A DNA stretch of 64,000 nt from Endozoicomonas sp. Mp262 (GCF_025643335.1 NZ_CP092489.1:3854501-3918500); one strand, 5' to 3'; shown: positions 38,621-49,347, numbered from the stretch's first letter. Numbers and translations: made by a program. Notes: generated by a model not told the origin, from the letters alone.

Positions 38621-40568
38621 TCTGTCACCGGACAGATCACTTTTCAGGTGCTTAATGAAATTCTCATCCTGCCCTCTTGGGCAGTACAGATCCTCATAAA
38701 TCACCTCTGGGGAAGCCTCTTTGATTGAGGTGACAATAAAGCGGGGATTGTCGCCTTTCTCGTTAACCTCTGCCTTATAGATTATCCGGGTATCGAGCCC
38801 TTTCCAGCTTTTAGCCTGATACTCGGCCTCACCGTACAGCCTGAGTCGTTCTGGCTCAGGCATATCGTTCAACTTGGCTAAGGCTGTTTTAACCTTGAAA
38901 GCTCGACGAGCCTCATCTAGCAACTCTTTGGCTTTAGGGCGTAAGGCCGTCTTGTGACCGGCACCTTTACCCAGCACATAATCAGCATGAGTATTAGCCT
39001 GAACAACATGCATTAACTCAGGTTGAGCAAAGTGGCTATCCCCGCGCACCAGCAAATGGGTTTTTGGCCACCGTTTACGGATAAGCTTGATGACACGCTT
39101 GATAATAGCGGCATTTTCCCTGCCTGTTGGCGTTTTGCCTGGACGGAGGATGGCAGTAATCAGCTTGCCACTGAGACCTTCAAAAATCAGCAAAGGCAGA
39201 TAACAGTAGTCCTGATATTTGGCATTAAACAAATTCATTTGCTGCGATCCGTGGGTAATGGCCGGTGTGTGATCAAGATCGATCACGATAGCCATAGGTG
39301 GCAAGTCATAACTGGCGATAAAATGATGCACAAATGCTTCAGCCATTTGATAGATATCTTTGCGCCGCATGGACTTCCCGAGCCGTGTGTAGGTGGGAGA
39401 TGAAGCCAGGTGGTTATCATCATCCAAAGGGTTTCGTCCGGTAGCCAGCTTTAACATGGGGTCTTTACGGAGGCGGTTGCTGTCGTTGGCATCCTCATAA
39501 CCGCAAGCCATTTGCAAAATTCGCTGAACCAGGAGGTTTTGCAGAGAGTGGTCAATGTAGGATGGGTGACGCTTGTCATCAATGGCCTGGGTCAGTCTGG
39601 AAATAAGTCCGCTATGCAATATGGTTTCCCGTAACAGCAGAGCCCCAAAATCTGAAGATAACTCTCCACCATTGAAGTCCGCACGGATAGTTTTACCATT
39701 TGAAGGATGAAAGCGAAGCTGCTCTTGTGTAGATTGGGTCATGGCAAGTTCCGGTTTGCTTTTTCCGAAGCATTTTTTTGTCAATCCAATCGTACCAACA
39801 GATTGGACGGAACTTGCCTTTATTTATGAAATATCCGGGTTAGAAAATTCCATCAAGGAAAAATGCTAGTAAAGATGCTCCATAATGTGACAAGCTGGGA
39901 TGAAAATACTCATCGCTACACCCTATCTCACGACTACGCACGAATAGATACAGAAATTAGCGAACTCGCTAAAGTTGGCTCAATACGAGCTTCAGCAACA
40001 AGTTTATTACCACCTTCTATACCTTCTAATATTTATAAAGACATAGGTTTTCTACTGAATGCTGATACAGTAGTTATTCGTTGTGTATATACTGAAGGTG
40101 TATCCAGTACCAGAATTGATAGAACTGGTGATGAAATCATATGGCACCCGACAAAAAAAGAATACTGCAATCGGGATATGGCATTAACTACATATCACGG
40201 GAGCTTTAGAGTAAGTCCTATTTTAGGTCATCTAAAACAAGTAGATTCCCTTGAAACCCTGCTTAATCATTTAGTAAATCAATATGATAAAGATAAAACA
40301 CAGCTAGATCATAATGAGGTAGTCATTAATTACAAAACGCAGTCTATAGTAGCTATATTAGCTGCTAAAAATAGACTTTTTGATGTTTTTTCCGGTTCTG
40401 AAAATAAGCTAATTCAAACTGAGGCCAGTCACTTACAAACAATGTTAAAAGACAGTCTTGAATTAGACTTACCTATTCTAGTCTACGATTGCAATACTGG
40501 AACTCTGGCTCTATACAACCGAGAGCTTACCGGCTTATCTGAGTCCATAAGCCGGTAAAAATAAATAC

Positions 40569-41498
40569 CTAAACTTTGTTCTCTAACTCCGGTAACACTT
40601 CAAACAGGTCTGCCACCAACCCATAATCAGCCACCTGAAAAATAGGAGCGTCTTCATCCTTATTAATGGCGACAATAACCTTACTGTCTTTCATCCCTGC
40701 CAGATGCTGAATCGCACCGGAAATCCCCACTGCAACATACAGGTTGGGTGCCACAATCTTGCCTGTCTGCCCCACTTGCATATCATTGGGGACAAAACCT
40801 GCATCAACGGCTGCCCTGGAGGCACCCACAGCAGCACCGAGCTTATCAGCAAGCTTATACAGTAGCTCAAAGTTCTCACCATTACCCATACCACGTCCAC
40901 CAGATACAATGACACTGGCTTCTGTCAGTTCAGGGCGATCTGACTGGGCAAGCTCTTCACCCACAAAACTGGAAAGCCCAGGGTTATGCCCCGAATCCAG
41001 TTGCTCCACTGCCGCTGATCCTCCGGTTGCAGCCACAGGTTCAAAAGCCGTTGACCGAACTGTAATCACTTTTATCGCAGCACTACTGATGACTGTAGCA
41101 ATAGCATTACCGGCATAGATGGGACGGGCAAAGGTCTCCGGCCCTTCAACCCGGATAATATCGGAAATCTGATCCACGTCCAGGAGTGCAGCCACCCGGG
41201 GCATAAAGTTTTTACCTGTAGTGGTGGCTGACGTCAGAATATGGCTATAGTTCTTGCCAAGTTCAGCTATCAGCAGGCTGGTATTTTCAGCCAGTTGATT
41301 ACCATAAGTCATATTATCTGCCACCAGTACCTTGCTGATATGATCAACCTCTGCCGCAGCTTCCGCCAAGGCACTGCAATTGACACCGGCAACTAATAGA
41401 TGAACCTCCCCGCCAATAGTCTTTGCCGCTGAAACAGTACTCAGAGTGGCACTGTTTAAGGTTTTATTATCATGGTCAGCAACAACAAGAATAGCCAT
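40569..41498 (-). CDS. etfA: Electron transfer flavoprotein alpha subunit
   Basis: 309 residues. The C-terminal FAD domain contains [40 protein letters not shown] and [20 protein letters not shown] followed by AG, all typical of EtfA. It forms a heterodimer with EtfB and carries electrons from acyl-CoA and other dehydrogenases. Its ATG overlaps the etfB stop codon by one base, so the two are coupled. Confidence 0.97.
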   Translation of the reverse strand: MAILVVADHDNKTLNSATLSTVSAAKTIGGEVHLLVAGVNCSALAEAAAEVDHISKVLVADNMTYGNQLAENTSLLIAELGKNYSHILTSATTTGKNFMPRVAALLDVDQISDIIRVEGPETFARPIYAGNAIATVISSAAIKVITVRSTAFEPVAATGGSAAVEQLDSGHNPGLSSFVGEELAQSDRPELTEASVIVSGGRGMGNGENFELLYKLADKLGAAVGASRAAVDAGFVPNDMQVGQTGKIVAPNLYVAVGISGAIQHLAGMKDSKVIVAINKDEDAPIFQVADYGLVADLFEVLPELENKV

Positions 41499-42247
41499 TA
41501 GATCACCTTTGCCTCATTCTTCAATTTCTCAATCAGCTCATCAACACTCCCTACCTTAATACCTGCCTGACGCTGTTCTGGAGGATCAACCCTGACTGTT
41601 TCCACCGTCGTTTTAACGTCCACACCCAAAGCTTCAGGCGTTTTTACTTCCAAAGGCTTGCGCTTTGCCTTCATGATATTAGGTAAAGCGGCATAGCGAG
41701 GCTCATTAAGACGGAGGTCTGTTGTAACAATAGCAGGTAATTTTAAGGCCAGTGTTTGCAAGCCGCCATCAACCTCCCGTGTCACTTTGATAGATTCTCC
41801 TTCAACCACCAGTTCGGAGGCAAAGGTTCCCTGAGGTAATCCAGACAGTGCTGCCAGCATTTGCCCTGTTTGATTATTATCTGAATCAATAGCCTGCTTG
41901 CCTAAAATAACCAGATCCGGTTTCTCCTCATCAACCACTGCCTTCAATAGTTTTGCAACGGATAATGAACCAGGCATGTCACTGGTTTCTATATGGACAC
42001 CCCTGTCAGCCCCCAGGGCAAGCGCTGTCCTGATTTGCTCCTGACAGGCTTTTGGTCCGATAGAGACTGCAATAATATCTGTGCCTACCCCTTTTTCTTT
42101 AAGTCGAACCGCTTCTTCTACGGCGATTTCACAGAATGGGTTGATGGCCATCTTAACATTGGTTAAGTCCACATCAGAGTTATCCTGCTTCACTCGCACC
42201 TTAACGTTGTAATCAATGACCCGTTTGATGGCTACTAGGATTTTCAT
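41498..42247 (-). CDS. etfB: Electron transfer flavoprotein beta subunit
   Basis: 249 residues. It starts [20 protein letters not shown]; the family signature [20 protein letters not shown] and [20 protein letters not shown] are present. It binds AMP and forms the dimer with EtfA. It is divergent from the ETF-quinone oxidoreductase gene. The 260-base gap contains a 14-bp CTGCGCAAGCGCAG palindrome (42321-42334), a possible shared regulatory site. Confidence 0.97.
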   Translation of the reverse strand: MKILVAIKRVIDYNVKVRVKQDNSDVDLTNVKMAINPFCEIAVEEAVRLKEKGVGTDIIAVSIGPKACQEQIRTALALGADRGVHIETSDMPGSLSVAKLLKAVVDEEKPDLVILGKQAIDSDNNQTGQMLAALSGLPQGTFASELVVEGESIKVTREVDGGLQTLALKLPAIVTTDLRLNEPRYAALPNIMKAKRKPLEVKTPEALGVDVKTTVETVRVDPPEQRQAGIKVGSVDELIEKLKNEAKVI

Positions 42248-42507
42248 GGGTTCGCAGCCTTCCTTTATTAGAATTTGAATAGTTTTACGTTATACAAACT
42301 GTAGCTATGACTAAAACAGCCTGCGCAAGCGCAGTCTACCAGCCTGTCAATAAGGGTTCAAACGGATATTTTATGCGCCATTCTAAGGGTGATTATCATC
42401 TCGGCGCTGGTTATTTGCCGATGTACGGGTATAATGCAAAGAAAATTAAAACAAGCGTTTAATAATAAGTATAATTATATTGATACCCGGCAGGGAGGAG
42501 GCTGATC

Positions 42508-44175
42508 ATGGAACGCGAATCCATGACTTTTGATGTAGTCGTTGTCGGTGCAGGTCCTGCAGGCCTATCAGCAGCTTGCCGCTTAATGCAACTTTCCCGG
42601 GAACATGGACATGAACTCAGCGTCTGTGTGGTTGAAAAAGGTTCAGAGGTTGGCGCCCATATTTTATCAGGAGCCGTATTCGAACCATCCGCCCTTAATG
42701 AGCTGTTTCCAGACTGGCGCGAATTAGGTGCACCGCTTAATACGGCAGTGAAACAGGATGATATCTATGTTTTGAGATCTCAGGAAAAGGCTACCAGGGT
42801 GCCCGACTTTCTCGTTCCTAAAACTCTGCACAATGAGGGGAATTATATCATTAGCCTGGGTAACCTTTGTCGCTGGCTGGGTGAACAGGCAGAATCCCTG
42901 GGCGCAGAAATCTTTCCCGGCTTTGCTGCACAGGAAATTCTCTTTGATGACAGTGGTAGTGTAAAAGGAATTATTACGGGTGATATGGGAATTTCCGCAT
43001 CCGGTGACCAAAAAGACAGCTATATGCCTGGAATGGAATTGCGGGGAAAATACACGGTTTTTGCTGAAGGCTGCCGGGGGCATTTGGGAAAACAATTAAT
43101 CAGTCACTTCAGGCTGGATGAAGGTAAAGATCCCCAACATTACGGAATTGGCATAAAAGAGCTCTGGGATATAGATCCTGAAAAGCATAAGCCGGGGTTA
43201 GTGGTACATACGGCCGGTTGGCCGCTTAGTTGGCCTATGGCTGAAAAAGGCAGTACCGGTGGAGGTTTTCTCTACCACCTGGAAAACAACCAAGTGGTGT
43301 TGGGTCTGATCACCGATCTTAGTTATAGTAATCCCAATCTCAGCCCATTTGAGGAATTCCAACGTTTTAAGCTGAACCCCGTAATCAAACAATACCTTGA
43401 AAATGGCAAGCGCGTCTCTTATGGAGCCAGAGCTTTGGCCAAAGGAGGCCCCCAGTCATTACCCAAAATGACATTCCCCGGAGGTTTATTAATTGGCTGT
43501 GATGCCGGCACTATGAACGGTGCCAAAATAAAAGGCTCCCATACCGCCATGAAATCAGGGTTATTGGCTGCTGAAACAATTTTTGAAGCCATTAGCAGTG
43601 GCTCAGCAGGAACCGAAGAACTCACAAGCTTCTCAGTGGCTCTCAAGAACTCCTGGCTTTATAAAGAGCTTTATCAGCAAAGGAATTTTGGTCCGGCCAT
43701 GCATAAGTTCGGTAATATTATGGGAGCTGCATTTGCCTTCGCTGATTTAAACATTTTTAACGGTAAGCTGCCCTTTACCCTTCATGATAGCAAGCCAGAT
43801 TATACCCAGCTCCAGGCTGCAAGCAGTTGCAAGGTGATCCAATATCCAAAGCCTGACGGTAAAATTACTTTTGACCGCCTCAGCTCCGTATTTCTATCCA
43901 ACACCAATCACGAAGAAGATCAGCCTTGCCATTTAAAATTAAATGATCCTTCTATTCCCGTTGAACAGAGCCTGCCCTTATATGCTGAACCAGCCCAGCG
44001 CTACTGTCCCGCTGGCGTTTATGAAATTGTGGAAGGAGAAGATGGCAACAGTCACTTTCAGATTAACAGCCAAAACTGCGTACACTGTAAAACCTGTGAC
44101 ATAAAAGACCCCTACCAAAATATAACCTGGGTTGCTCCAGAAGGAGCTGGCGGACCAAATTACCCAAACATGTAG
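42508..44175 (+). CDS. Electron transfer flavoprotein--ubiquinone oxidoreductase
   Basis: 555 residues, full length. It has an N-terminal FAD-binding motif (VVVGAGPAGLSAACRLMQLS) and a C-terminal 4Fe-4S cluster region with the cysteines in YCPAGVYEIV and QNCVHCKTCDIKDPYQNITW. It moves electrons from reduced ETF into the quinone pool at the inner membrane. GGGAGGAGG precedes the start. The last residues GGPNYPNM are the family's usual end, so the gene is intact even though a mobile sequence begins directly after its TAG. Confidence 0.96.
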   Translation: MERESMTFDVVVVGAGPAGLSAACRLMQLSREHGHELSVCVVEKGSEVGAHILSGAVFEPSALNELFPDWRELGAPLNTAVKQDDIYVLRSQEKATRVPDFLVPKTLHNEGNYIISLGNLCRWLGEQAESLGAEIFPGFAAQEILFDDSGSVKGIITGDMGISASGDQKDSYMPGMELRGKYTVFAEGCRGHLGKQLISHFRLDEGKDPQHYGIGIKELWDIDPEKHKPGLVVHTAGWPLSWPMAEKGSTGGGFLYHLENNQVVLGLITDLSYSNPNLSPFEEFQRFKLNPVIKQYLENGKRVSYGARALAKGGPQSLPKMTFPGGLLIGCDAGTMNGAKIKGSHTAMKSGLLAAETIFEAISSGSAGTEELTSFSVALKNSWLYKELYQQRNFGPAMHKFGNIMGAAFAFADLNIFNGKLPFTLHDSKPDYTQLQAASSCKVIQYPKPDGKITFDRLSSVFLSNTNHEEDQPCHLKLNDPSIPVEQSLPLYAEPAQRYCPAGVYEIVEGEDGNSHFQINSQNCVHCKTCDIKDPYQNITWVAPEGAGGPNYPNM

Positions 44176-44293
44176 GTGCGACGAGAGTCGTCCTTGTATA
44201 GCGTAAGCGTTTGATTTTAAAGCGCTTATGCGCTCACTAAGAAGAAGTCAGATGACTTTTAGTGGGTTCGTGCGGTGAAAGTCCGTACACTAT
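44176..44293 (+). repeat. 118-bp structured repeat, copy 1 (possible group II intron 5' end)
   Basis: It starts GTGCGACGAGAGTCGTC at the first base after the ETF-QO stop codon. The GTGCG start fits the group II intron 5' consensus GUGYG. Hairpins are visible: GACGA/TCGTC, AGCGTAAGCG/CGCTTATGCGCT, and CACTAA-AAGTCA/TGACTT-TTAGTG. It is identical to 49423-49540. The next ~100 bases are also shared with 52950 onward. Confidence 0.6.
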
Positions 44294-44559
44294 CAACTAC
44301 CGTCGGTTAAAGGCATTCCACGCCCCGACATCATCAACAACGGCTATCCACTGATAGTCATGTTCTACTACGGCTGTAAATCTGCGGGACGGATGCCCCG
44401 TTTCCAGTATGTTCATAATAGATCCTCTGATTCCAGAGCTACCATTAGGTGGCTCTGTTCCACTACGACTGTAAATCTACGCAGTAAGCGCCAATTTAAA
44501 CCCACCTTAAAACTCCAAATCAAAAAAGTTAGGTTTTCTATTTTTTAGGAAACCCTACT

Positions 44560-44865
44560 ATGAAAACAGATGAAGCCGCCAAACTCAGACAGCTTTGGCA
44601 GCAGCACCTTAAGGACTGGCAACAATCTGGCATAAGGCAAACTCCCTGGTGTCGCCAGAGGGGACTGTCTCCCCATCAGTTCAGTTATTGGAAGAAAAAG
44701 TTGATGACCAGGCCTGCACAGCCAAAACTGATTCCTGTTGCTGGGATGTCAAAGCCTGACCTTGTTTCTCAGTCTCCGGTTGTCATGCACCTGCCCTCTG
44801 GTATCAAGCTGGAGGTATCCGTCGAGCAAGTGCCTGGGCTGGTTCAGGCGTTGCAGTGCCTATGA
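44560..44865 (+). CDS. tnpA: IS66 TnpA accessory protein, copy A
   Basis: 101 residues: an N-terminal helix-turn-helix-like region (LRQLWQQHLKDWQQSGIRQT, PWCRQRGLSPHQFSYWKKKL) and a short C-terminal tail. It is required with TnpB for IS66 transposition. It overlaps tnpB. Confidence 0.9.
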   Translation: MKTDEAAKLRQLWQQHLKDWQQSGIRQTPWCRQRGLSPHQFSYWKKKLMTRPAQPKLIPVAGMSKPDLVSQSPVVMHLPSGIKLEVSVEQVPGLVQALQCL

Positions 44866-45212
44866 TTCGTCCAGCGGCTGATACTGACGTATTCCTTTAT
44901 AGTGAGCCCGTGGATATGCGTAAGTCTATCAATGGCCTGGCCACTCTGGTGGAACAGGAGATGGCTCTGTCCCCCTTTGACCGCAAGCTGTTTGTGTTTT
45001 GCAACCGGGGAAGAGACAAGGTGAAGCTGCTTTACTGGGAGCGCAATGGCTTTGTCCTCTGGTATAAGCGACTGGAGAAATTCCGGTTCCAATGGCACTG
45101 GGATAGCATGCCCTCCCATATTGATGGTGATCTTCTCAACCGACTGCTGGATGGCTATGACATTCGTCCTCCTCAACCTCATCCTGCGCTGACCTACACG
45201 TCAATGATCTGA
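44856..45212 (+). CDS. tnpB: IS66 Orf2-type protein TnpB, copy A
   Basis: 118 residues with the family motif YSEPVDMRKSINGLATLVEQ and FVFCNRGRDKVKLLYWERNG, then FVLWYKRLEKFRF. It overlaps the end of tnpA by 10 bases; the ATG at 44862 may be used instead of GTG at 44856. Confidence 0.92.
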   Translation: MPMIRPAADTDVFLYSEPVDMRKSINGLATLVEQEMALSPFDRKLFVFCNRGRDKVKLLYWERNGFVLWYKRLEKFRFQWHWDSMPSHIDGDLLNRLLDGYDIRPPQPHPALTYTSMI

Positions 45213-45252
45213 TGCAGGGAATTGTCTTCCTGCCTTAGGGTATCCTTCAGGG

Positions 45253-46776
45253 ATGAACGACACCCTTGCACATCTTCCTGATGACCCCACTATCCTCAAA
45301 GCCTACATTGCCCAGCTGCAAGGCAGGCTTTCCACTCTTGAGGAACATATCCGGCAACTGATCCGGCAGCGCTTTGGCGCGTCTAGCGAAAAAGCACCAG
45401 CCAATCAGTTCGGCCTGTTCAATGAGGCCGAGCAGGACCAGCCTGACAATCCTGATGCAGTGGCAAAAGCAGAGGCAGAAATCACAGTCCCTGCCCATCA
45501 GCGCAAGAAGCCGGGGCGCAAGCCATTACCTGAAGCCCTGCCCAGGGTTCGTCGGGAACATGACCTCCCTGAACAGGAAAAGGTCTGCTCCTGTTGCGGT
45601 AGCCATGACCTGCACAGGATCGGCGAGGAAGTCAGCGAGCAACTGGATATCATTCCCGCCAAGGTTCAGGTTATTCAGAACGTGCGCCCAAAGTATGCCT
45701 GTCGCCATTGTGAAGGCTCCATCCAGACCGCACCCATGCCTCCCCAGCCCATACCGGGTAGTATCGCTACACCGGGCTTGCTGGCCTACATTGCCACCGG
45801 AAAATATGTGGACGGCTTGCCCCTGTACCGCCAAGAACAGTTTGTGCTGAACCGGCTCGGGGTTGAAGTGGCCAGGGCAACCACAGCCCAGTGGATGGTG
45901 CGTTGCGGTGAACTGGTACAGCCCCTGGTCAACCTGATGCGAGATCATTTACTTGAATCTCCGCTGATCCATTGTGACGAAACCCATGTCAAGGTGCTGA
46001 GGGAGTCAGGGAAGAAAGCACAGAGCCTGTCGTACATGTGGGTACAGGTGGCAGAGCCTGTTCCAGATCACAGAGTCATTCTATTTGATTATGATCCCAG
46101 TCGGAGTGGGTCCGTTCCTGTCAGGTTGCTGGAAGGCTTTAAGGGGTATCTGCAAACGGATGGCTATGAGGGCTATGCTGCCATAGGCCGACAGGAAGGC
46201 ATTATCAGCCAGGGCTGCTGGGCCCATGCCCGGAGAAAATTCAATGAAGCGGTAAAAGGCCTGAAAAAAGGGGTAAAAACTGGAAAGGCTTATATGGGAA
46301 TGGCCTATATCCAGAAGCTTTACCGTATTGAACGGGAAATAAAAGACTGTTCCTGTGAAGAAAAGAAAATGATCCGGCAACAGAAAAGCCGGGACATTCT
46401 CAGTCAGCTACGACAATGGTTAGATAAATCGCTACCACAAACGCCCCCTAAAACACTGTTGGGTAAGGCGCTTAATTACCTCAATAACCAGTGGGATAAA
46501 CTGATTCGCTACTGCGATGAGGGTTATCTACGCATGGACAATAATCTGGCAGAAAACGCCATTCGCCCCTTTGTCATCGGGCGTAAAGCATGGCTGTTTA
46601 GCACCAGTCAGGCAGGCGCTAATGCCAGCGCTAATCTGTACAGTCTGGTAGAGACAGCGAAAGCCTGTGGCTTGGAGTCATATGCCTATTTAAAGGAGGT
46701 GTTTACCCAGCTACCCGCAGCAAAAACACTGGCGGATATTGAGCAACTGCTGCCATGGAATCAAAACTCTTCTTAA
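45253..46776 (+). CDS. tnpC: IS66 transposase TnpC, copy A
   Basis: 507 residues: an N-terminal coiled coil (LQGRLSTLEEHIRQLIRQRF), a zinc-finger with CSCCGSHDLHRIGEE and YACRHCEG, and the DDE domain with HCDETHVKVL, LQTDGYEGYA and the C-terminal LRMDNNLAENAIRPFVIGRK followed by AWLF. It is intact. Confidence 0.94.
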   Translation: MNDTLAHLPDDPTILKAYIAQLQGRLSTLEEHIRQLIRQRFGASSEKAPANQFGLFNEAEQDQPDNPDAVAKAEAEITVPAHQRKKPGRKPLPEALPRVRREHDLPEQEKVCSCCGSHDLHRIGEEVSEQLDIIPAKVQVIQNVRPKYACRHCEGSIQTAPMPPQPIPGSIATPGLLAYIATGKYVDGLPLYRQEQFVLNRLGVEVARATTAQWMVRCGELVQPLVNLMRDHLLESPLIHCDETHVKVLRESGKKAQSLSYMWVQVAEPVPDHRVILFDYDPSRSGSVPVRLLEGFKGYLQTDGYEGYAAIGRQEGIISQGCWAHARRKFNEAVKGLKKGVKTGKAYMGMAYIQKLYRIEREIKDCSCEEKKMIRQQKSRDILSQLRQWLDKSLPQTPPKTLLGKALNYLNNQWDKLIRYCDEGYLRMDNNLAENAIRPFVIGRKAWLFSTSQAGANASANLYSLVETAKACGLESYAYLKEVFTQLPAAKTLADIEQLLPWNQNSS

Positions 46777-47637
46777 ATCAAGGTGGGGTTAATTAATCGC
46801 TTACTCTACGCAATCTAATAGGTTGATAGTATGCTCATGTTGAACCTTCCAGCTTGCTGGTAGACAGTGCTTTTGCATTGTAGGAATTAGTGAAACTGTT
46901 GATGAAGGTGCTACAGGGAGGGTAGCAAGCAGGTAGCTGATTAAAGGGCTAAGTGCCTTGAACAATTGTCTCACCGTCTGACCGGTAGGAGACTCGCTGT
47001 GCAACCAGCGGTAGCCTAGGGGTAGCGCATAACTGGCAACGGTTTTGTGTGAAGCACCCTGACAATGTACCCCCTCTTCGGAGGTGACAGTTAGCCGCGA
47101 GGCGCTGCTAGATACTGCCAGTGACAAGGCGGTTGAGGGGCTAGGCTGAGCAATAAGATGAACGCAAGTGAATCGTTGATAAACGTCGTTATAGGGACGA
47201 AGCCAAAGTCACTGACAGGCTTTAACCAAAAGGTATCTGGTCGGCTCTGGTGTTTTACATTCACCAGACGTTGCCATTAGACCAGCGGCGAACAGACGGC
47301 ATCTACGTTGTTCATGTTGTTCAAGGTAAACTCGGTAAGCCCGCAACTTCGCCCTTTGGGCAGGTGATCCGCAAGGTGATCTGTTGAGGTTGCGGGTAGA
47401 GGAGGATGGAAAAAGCGAATGCTGCCTTGTAATGAGGCAGATACCGGGGTGAAACATAACCGGCGGCGAAAGCTGTGCCCACTTCCATCTGGTCTCTCAT
47501 GGCGAGAGGCTTGTTTAACCCTAAAGAAAGTCTGAAGGCTTCGGCTGGCAAGGCTTATTATGAATATTCCTAACGGGAGACTCACTCCCGTCAGGGTTGT
47601 GCTGCTCTTCCAATAGGAAATCAAACAGGAGAGTAGC

Positions 47638-49338
47638 ATGACAAGCGTTTCCCTATTGGAGAAATCTGCGCTCTCTGGCAGACCTGAAGGATGGCATCAA
47701 ATTGATTGGCATCATGTACACAGGACTGTTCGGGGCATGCAGGTTCGGATCGCCAAGGCAGCGAGGGAAAAGAACTGGCGTAGGGTGAAAACTTTGCAAC
47801 GGTTTCTGACCCGCTCGTTTTGTGGCCGGGCATTGGCTGTAAGGCGGGTGACTGAAAATAAAGGCCGGAAAACACCAGGTGTGGATGGTGCAATCTGGTC
47901 AACGCCCGAAGCTAAGTGGAAGGCAATAGGTCAACTGAAACGGCGAGGATACCGTGCGATGCCATTGCGGCGAGTGCGAATCCCCAAGGCAAATGGGAAG
48001 AAACGCCTATTAGGTATTCCGACCATGAAGGACAGAGCCATGCAGGCGCTGCACCTTCTTGCTTTGTTGCCGGTGTCTGAAAGTATGGCTGACCAGAGTT
48101 CGTATGGGTTCAGGCCAGAGCGTTCAACCGCAGATGCCATTATGCAGTGTTATATGCTGTTGCGTAAAAAAGGCTGTGCGGAATGGGTGCTGGAAGCAGA
48201 CATTGAAGGATGTTTTGATCATATTGATCACCAATGGCTGGTTGATAATGTACACATGGATAAACAGATCCTGCAAAAGTGGCTCAAGACCGGTGTTGTG
48301 GATATGGGTAAGCGGTGGCGGACAGAGGAAGGTACACCGCAAGGTGGCGTTATCTCCCCTACCCTTGCCAATATTGCCCTTGATGGTCTGGAGTCTTTGC
48401 TGGCTAAACACTTCGGTGCAAAGGGCAGCAAGAAGTTACGCAGGTACAAAGTGGGTCTGGTGCGTTACGCAGATGACTTCATTATTACTGGTATATCGAA
48501 AGAGGTGCTGGAGGATGAAGTCAAACCGTTGGTTGTTGAGTTTTTGTCCCGTCGCGGGCTGAGGCTTTCAGCGGAAAAGACACGTGTAACCCATATCAAC
48601 CGAGGCTTTGATTTTCTGGGATGGAATGTACGAAAGTACAGTAGCAAGCTGTTAATTAAACCATCCAAGGAAAATACCAAGGCATTTCTTGATAAATGCC
48701 GAAAGGTTATCAAGGCCAATGGCAGCGCCAAGCAAAAGCACCTGATTTGGCAGTTAAACCCGATCATTCGTGGTTGGGCTAATTATCATAAACATCAGGT
48801 GGCAAGTGACGCATTCGCACGAGTGGATGCCATGCTATGGAAAGCACTATGGCGCTGGGCAAGGCGGAGACACTGCAAGAAAGGAAGACAATGGGTAGCC
48901 AAGCGGTATTGGCATCACATTGACAATCGGCAGTGGACTTTTGCTGAAACAGTGGCAAGGGAGTCTGGCGGTGGCGGTGCTAAACTGGTTTATGCCAGTG
49001 ACACCAAAATCAAAAGGCATACCAAAGTCAAAGCAGATGCAAATCTATTTGACCCTGCATGGGAGCTTTATTTTGAAGAGCTGAAGCGTAAACGAATGCT
49101 GGATTCTATTCAGTACAGGAAACGCATTAGTAAACTTCATGCGAGGCAAAAAGGAGTCTGTACACTTTGCAGGCAACCGATAAACCATGAAACAGGATGG
49201 CATGTTCACCATGTAGTTAGGCAGGTGGACGGCGGCAGTGACAATCTGGACAACCTGATGTTGCTACATCCTAATTGCCACATGCAGATTCACAGTCTGC
49301 ATACATCAGTCTCAAAGCCGGTTCCTTCGGGGGTTTAG
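47638..49338 (+). CDS. Group II intron reverse transcriptase/maturase with HNH endonuclease
   Basis: 566 residues. Order: N-terminal RT0/RT1 region (KALAVRRVTENKGRKTPGVD-like RALAVRRVTENKGRKTPGVD), palm with YGFRPERSTADA, the catalytic YADD in LVRYADDFIITG, maturase X domain (LNPIIRGWANYHKHQVASDA), and a C-terminal HNH nuclease: CTLCRQPINHETGWHVHHVV followed by DNLDNLMLLHPNCHMQIH. It supports splicing and mobility of the intron by target-primed reverse transcription. An AGGAG lies upstream of the ATG. Confidence 0.95.
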   Translation: MTSVSLLEKSALSGRPEGWHQIDWHHVHRTVRGMQVRIAKAAREKNWRRVKTLQRFLTRSFCGRALAVRRVTENKGRKTPGVDGAIWSTPEAKWKAIGQLKRRGYRAMPLRRVRIPKANGKKRLLGIPTMKDRAMQALHLLALLPVSESMADQSSYGFRPERSTADAIMQCYMLLRKKGCAEWVLEADIEGCFDHIDHQWLVDNVHMDKQILQKWLKTGVVDMGKRWRTEEGTPQGGVISPTLANIALDGLESLLAKHFGAKGSKKLRRYKVGLVRYADDFIITGISKEVLEDEVKPLVVEFLSRRGLRLSAEKTRVTHINRGFDFLGWNVRKYSSKLLIKPSKENTKAFLDKCRKVIKANGSAKQKHLIWQLNPIIRGWANYHKHQVASDAFARVDAMLWKALWRWARRRHCKKGRQWVAKRYWHHIDNRQWTFAETVARESGGGGAKLVYASDTKIKRHTKVKADANLFDPAWELYFEELKRKRMLDSIQYRKRISKLHARQKGVCTLCRQPINHETGWHVHHVVRQVDGGSDNLDNLMLLHPNCHMQIHSLHTSVSKPVPSGV

Positions 49339-49347
49339 TGGAGGCTT

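Larger units (their letters stand above)
36688..39784 (-). pseudogene. IS1380-family transposase, interrupted
   Basis: The N-terminal part (39784 to 38621, 388 codons) and C-terminal part (36966 to 36688, 92 residues) join in frame once the IS4-like copy and one duplicated 9-mer are removed, giving a 480-residue IS1380 transposase. The junction reads LKSDLSGDR then LSDQTFLANHLRLFY, the conserved IS1380 C-terminal motif. DDE residues are seen in VIDLDHTPAI and LLVRGDSHFAQPE. Confidence 0.92.
36477..39839 (-). mobile_element. IS1380-family element carrying a nested IS4-like copy
   Basis: The terminal inverted repeats CCCGGATATTTCATAAA are perfect at both ends (36477 on the plus strand and 39839 on the minus). 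A TTAG target duplication is present at 36473-36476 and 39840-39843. Without the nested IS4-like copy and its extra 9 bases the element is 1,709 bp, right for IS1380. The transposase gene is cut, so this copy is no longer autonomous. Confidence 0.92.
36346..40558 (+). pseudogene. Second secreted-protein gene, broken by an IS1380 element
   Basis: Removing the IS1380 element (36477-39839) and one TTAG duplication joins 36476 to 39844 in frame. From the ATG at 36346 this gives 282 codons: MISLKFRSTQHKNPVEKYLF, ATLFGYILFFSCLSFA (hydrophobic signal peptide), then EKKDIIIRKFHQGKMLVK. A start at 36292 would give 300 codons. The long right-hand part (39863-40558) is still open but has lost its signal peptide. 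No family is recognised. It is predicted to be exported, so this is another accessory secreted protein that was inactivated by transposition. Confidence 0.85.
44484..46804 (+). mobile_element. IS66-family element, copy A (2,321 bp)
   Basis: The ends begin GTAAGCG on each strand and share ACCCACCTT or CCCCACCTT in the inverted repeat. The 8-bp target duplication TCTACGCA is present at 44476-44483 and 46805-46812. It carries tnpA, tnpB and tnpC and is identical in protein sequence to copy B in inverted orientation. Confidence 0.95.

Noticed and set aside
44360-44548. An open frame with MFYYGCKSAGRMP and a similar one at 52910-53107 (MFYYGSQSAR)
   Set aside because: They follow from the shared repeat region, lack start signals and have no known domain; the frames are not kept through the IS insertion.
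47209-47639. Minus-strand frames in the group II intron region
   Set aside because: They overlap structured intron RNA and the RT start and carry no recognisable domain.
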